From positions 5,223,733 through 5,287,732 of the forward strand of contig OZ026557.1 of assembly GCA_964020155.1 (NCBI GenBank): a stretch of DNA of 64,000 nucleotides, in the 5' to 3' direction. Positions 60,615 through 64,000 of the stretch are shown one piece after another (within the stretch, counting starts at the first letter, position 1; every line of letters begins with the position of its first letter). The translations under genes were made by a program, and so were the position numbers. A model generated the notes under the pieces. The model was not told the origin of the DNA and did no database searches. It saw nothing but the letters and a program-made list of their open reading frames with translations. The DNA is from Chondrilla cf. caribensis (Eukaryota > Porifera > Demospongiae > Chondrillida > Chondrillidae).

Positions 60615-61486
60615 TTAACGTAGAGTGTTCTTTTTTGGCCTCTTTGCCTTTACTATGAGATCCACGGGTGTTCTGATCTCATATAGGTCCTCACCCCGGT
60701 TGTACTCGTAGTCGATAGGGTGGACAAGGTCGGCAAAGGAGGCCCTGTGCGTTTCGCCAAACACTTCGTTCTTGTAGATGCCCTTGTCCACCTTCCTGAA
60801 TGTGGTCATTCTGACCTGCTGCCTGGTGTAGTCTACGCGGAATACTTTGCCAAATTGCACTGTCGGGTGGTTAGCAGTGGAACCGGGCAGTGCGAGGGCG
60901 ACCACGTCGCCCTTTTCTGGGACATCTTGCTCTTCGTCCTCTTCCACCGAGTCTTCTCCTGCCCGCACTTCCTCTTTGTTCACGTCTTGCCTTTCGTCAT
61001 CCGAGGAGGAGGAAGAGATGTGCTCACCCGCGACACATTTCGAAGTGCCTGCCCGGTCCTCCACCGTGCGAGACTGTGTAATTGTCCTTTGTGGAGTACT
61101 AGTGGCCATAGCCTTCTCCAGTAGTCCATGTGTGTACCTCTGCCCCAGCGCCCTCTTGTCTAGGAGTGTCCTCCTGTCGTATTCCCTTTTTTGCTGAGCG
61201 GAGGAGGGATTTCAGTGGTTGTGTGCATGCATAGCATTAGTGGTGGCACAGTAGCCCTTGAACTCACTGTTTTACGCGTGTGCTTCATGCATGAAGCCAG
61301 GGACTCTTTCATGTTTTCGGAGAGGTCCTCATTCCCTTCATTGAAGGTGCAAAAGATCGATCGCAAGAGGCTTGGACCGATCTTGTGCCCCGTGTGCGAT
61401 TCAAATATTCCTTGAATGTAGGTCCCCCACTTGTTTAAATTGAATGGGTGTCCTCTCTCGGTCTGCATGGAAGAATCACTCACATT

Positions 61487-61577
<91 letters not shown>

Positions 61578-63201
61578 TTCATTCCAATTTCTCACCACAA
61601 ATAGGTGCTTGACATTTTCGGCGGCTATCACATTCCTATGGACGCTGAGGTGCTCTAGGAGGTGTTCCTTCAGGATGGGAGCTTCTTGCAGAGGTACGAA
61701 GTCGTCTCCGTGACTCTTCTTTGTTTTGTATTCCGTTACCTGTATGTACCCGTCGCTCCCATCCCGAGTTATGTAGAGGCAATTTGGCATGGTGGGGTCC
61801 TTATTTCCCGGCGGTGGCAGCCTCCCCTTCTTAAACACTTTGAAGTGCATTCCTTGGTACTCTTTGCAACGCTGGGGGGGGATATTGGTGTAGAAGAGGA
61901 GCGCCAGGTACTTCTGTGACAGGATGGCCTTCTTCCTCTCCATCTCCTCTGCCTCAAAGTGCTCTCTACATTTTGCCACAGTTTCAAGGACTTCTAGCCT
62001 ACATTTGGGGAACGAGAGCAGGGAGTGGAAGTTGGTGGGGTTCACTTGGGGTGAGGCAGGGTTGTGTGTTAGGGTGTGGATTTGTGTCTGGTAGGGTTCG
62101 GATGGGGTTTGGTAGGGTTCGGATGGGGTTTGGTAGGATTTGGATTTGTGTCTGGTAGGGTTCGGATGGGGTTTGGTAGGGTTCGGATGGGGTTTGGTAG
62201 GATTCGGATGGGGTTTGGTAGGGTTCGGATGGGGCTAGGGTTAGGGTTAGGGCGCACATTTCTCGGCTAATGTTGTCGCTGTCGTGTTCACAGGTCAGTA
62301 GTAGACACTGTACTCACCATGTAATCCACTGGCGACGCTCTTTAAGAGACTGCCAACTGTGGTGTGCCGTAGAGGTGGTGGTGTCCTTTCGATATCCCTC
62401 CCTCTTTTTGGTCAGCCATCTGAACATCTTTTCCTCTTTAAGTTCCTTCCCCTGCATGTCACAGCGGTAGCGTAGGCCCGCTATCAGGTGGTCGCAATAC
62501 GTGGACATTGTGCCACCCTTCAGTTGCCTTTCCTCTTGTACCCACTTCAGGAACCCTTCAACACACTCACGGTCCTCAAGTCTTTCCAGACACGGCTCCG
62601 AGCCTCCATTTGCCAGGTACGTAAAGAACATGAGTATATGGATGTTTATCTTACGCCAAGTCTCTGCACTGACTGGATCGCCTTGTCGAACGATACTACC
62701 AGGATCCCGGTAGTATTTTTCCATGCTTGCCAAGGTGTCCTGTGCTTCGGGGTAGTCCCCTACCTCCAGGTATCTCCTCTTAGCCCCCCCTGGTTTTGTA
62801 GGCGGGGTGTACTCATCACTGTCACTGGATGAGCAGGCTATCACCAGTCCAGTGTGTCTCTTTGGGCGAGCTTTCGCATCCTTGACTGCTTGTCCAGGCT
62901 GAGTGGAGGGAGTGGGGTTCTGGTTGCTCTTCATTTGCGGGGGTCCACTGGGAGGGGGAGGGGGGAGTTCAGTTTTAGGGGGTCCACTGGGAGGGGGAGG
63001 GGGGGATTCAGTTTTGGGGGGTCCACTGGGAGGGGGAGGGGGGAGTTCAGTTTTGGGGGGTCCACTGGGAGGGGGATGGCAAGCAACAGTCTTCTCTGAC
63101 TTTTCTGCTCCAAGTTGAGAGCAAAGGTTGGAGCAGACAGTGATGTCAGTTCCGAGGGACTGCATGAAGTCCTGGTAGAGTTTCTCCTGATTTGGGTCCA
63201 T
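60615..63201 (-). CDS. Complete tyrosine recombinase, four exons (Crypton-like)
   Basis: Exons in transcript order are 63,201–62,318, 61,998–61,596, 61,462–61,268 and 61,193–60,615. All introns are GT–AG and the phases (2, 0, 0) join exactly to give 686 residues. Residues 1–155 are low-complexity: Pro-rich repeats at about 43–92 and a Ser/Asp patch. About 155–295 form a helical core-binding region. About 296–510 form the catalytic domain: Arg338 in NIPPQRCKEY, Lys386 in VTEYKTKK, Arg463 in PSLLRSIF, His490 in MKHTRKT and the nucleophile Tyr499 in QKREYDRR. The His-to-Tyr spacing of nine is that of the lambda-integrase family. Ser460 takes the place of the usual first His of H-x-x-R. A Ser/Glu/Asp-rich linker leads to a C-terminal, possibly SH3-like, domain (about 590–680). 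Such enzymes cut and join DNA through a 3'-phosphotyrosine. Here it probably moved, or still moves, the unit, or it is domesticated. Confidence 0.85.
61487..61575. repeat. (CA)n microsatellite in recombinase intron 2
   Basis: About 44 CA dinucleotides; (TG)n on the coding strand. It begins about 20 bp after the donor (61,595) and ends about 25 bp before the acceptor (61,463). If the intron were ignored, the frame would run through as Cys-Val repeats, which would give a false gene model. Confidence 0.95.
62069..62252. repeat. Telomere-like minisatellite in recombinase intron 1
   Basis: A ~21-bp unit 'ggtagggttcggatggggtt' repeats about seven times and passes into CTAGGG(TTAGGG)2 at 62,236–62,252. 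It lies wholly within intron 1 (61,999–62,317). The TTAGGG end is the same point at which copies 1 and 2 of the gene are cut. Confidence 0.9.
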
Positions 63202-63503
63202 TATCTCTGGGAAGTTAGGACTGGATGAGCAGGCTACTGGATGGCTGGCACTTTGGGTGATTGCCTCATTTTCGCCTGGGAGTGTTGAGGGCCATAAGCC
63301 TTTTGCTGGGTGCATTGGTGGGTCTTGTGGGGTGGGCGTGACCAGAGTGGGCACTGCTGGGCATGACCCCCTGTGGTCAGCATGGGTGATTGCCTCATTT
63401 TCGCCTGGGAGTGTTGAGGGCCATAAGCCATTTGCTGGGGGCATTGGTGGGACCATCCATTATTATGGATGTTATTGTCATTATATTATATGGTATAAAG
63501 AAA

Positions 63504-64000
63504 ATGGCCGAAGTGAGTTAGCCCATGCAATGGTGTGTCACACTTGTACCTGTATTTCTCTCTGACTCTCCAGGCCTTAGATGAAATGAACGACCAGGTG
63601 AGTCCACGCGTAATGGCATCGACCATTAGGCATGCTTCACTCCCATTCTCTTTTGTAGGACCTGCAGGAGCTAAAAAAAGTAAGTAAAACTAAAATGTTT
63701 TAGTAATGTTCTGGACCTTTTAGTTAATCATAACTGTAACTAACTGAAAGAACAAGAGTCACCTTCAAAAAAATATAACTGTAACTAAAAGTGTGAATGA
63801 TGTCCCTAGTATGTACCATGTGGCCACAAGGCGAACTGCACTCGTACGTAAGGTTATGTACTCTGTAGTCTGTGGACAAGGAATGCCGCAAGCGTAAGGC
63901 GGCAGCGGCCTCGATGGACACCACTGCAGAGGTTGTGAGTGATGTGCAGGGCTGACCGGACCAGTAGCTGTGTGAGCAACTATTCCCCACCACGTGTCCA
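63504..64000 (+). CDS. Six-exon small basic protein (copy 3, cut by window edge)
   Basis: Exons 1–4 are 63,504–63,512, 63,574–63,597, 63,659–63,679 and 63,869–63,934, identical by eye to copy 2. The window ends in the acceptor of exon 5 ('cgtgtcca'). It is divergent from the complete recombinase, with 302 bp between the two start codons. Confidence 0.7.

Noticed and set aside
61160..62045. Cys-Val repeat proteins spanning the (CA)n tract
   Set aside because: Donor GTGAGA and an acceptor bracket the tract. Removing it restores the integrase-family catalytic order, so it is intron, not protein.
61999..62259. Pro/Asn/Thr-rich repeat frames in the GGGTTA-type minisatellite
   Set aside because: The minisatellite lies entirely within recombinase intron 1, and the frames are due to its 21-bp period.

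Overview
The window is eukaryotic nuclear DNA. The genes are split by short GT–AG introns (about 60–320 bp), there are telomere-type TTAGGG tracts away from any chromosome end, and there are satellites, microsatellites and a RhoGAP-family coding fragment. Short introns, TTAGGG repeats and a RhoGAP gene fit a compact invertebrate genome, perhaps a sponge; this is inference, because no clade-diagnostic gene is present. No bacterial feature was seen.

Layout. (1) 1–30,340 is satellite DNA. A monomer of about 347–359 bp fills 1,741–2,192, 4,628–8,008 and 10,125–30,340 and shows several higher-order repeat periods. It is interrupted by a nested array of about 187 bp repeats (2,193–4,627) and by a 2.1 kb non-satellite block (8,009–10,124). 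A second copy of that block occupies 1–1,740. (2) 30,481–64,000 reads as three head-to-tail copies of a macro-unit, starting near 30,481, 41,709 and 62,236. The order is: TTAGGG tract; N-terminal exon of a tyrosine recombinase (minus strand); divergent six-exon small basic-protein gene (plus strand); 5' end of a RhoGAP-type gene (plus strand); a very large minisatellite; a 92-bp repeat; and a 2.2 kb AT-rich segment holding an inverted copy of the RhoGAP-type first exon and CCCTAA repeats. The first unit carries a 9-bp-period minisatellite in which one 56-bp RhoGAP exon is repeated four times. The second carries an 806-bp inverted-repeat transposon and an 11 kb minisatellite with a unit of about 20 bp. 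The third begins near the right edge and is cut by it.

The main result is a complete four-exon tyrosine recombinase gene at 60,615–63,201 on the minus strand. It was assembled from splice signals and reading phase. It predicts 686 residues with Arg338, Lys386, Arg463, His490 and Tyr499 in canonical spacing. The other two copies (30,567–31,453 and 41,792–42,675) keep only the N-terminal exon; each stops at TTAGGG repeats that in the intact copy lie inside intron 1. A six-exon gene predicting 140–145 residues, with all introns in phase 0, is transcribed away from the recombinase. Its copies differ by whole-codon indels, as expected of a real gene. Together they look like a Crypton-like tyrosine-recombinase mobile element, or a domesticated derivative, with a partner protein. 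That identity is inferred.

Limits: everything was read by eye. Exon boundaries rest on splice consensus and phase, not transcripts. Most long open frames in the satellites and minisatellites are by-products of repeat periodicity and are not annotated as genes.
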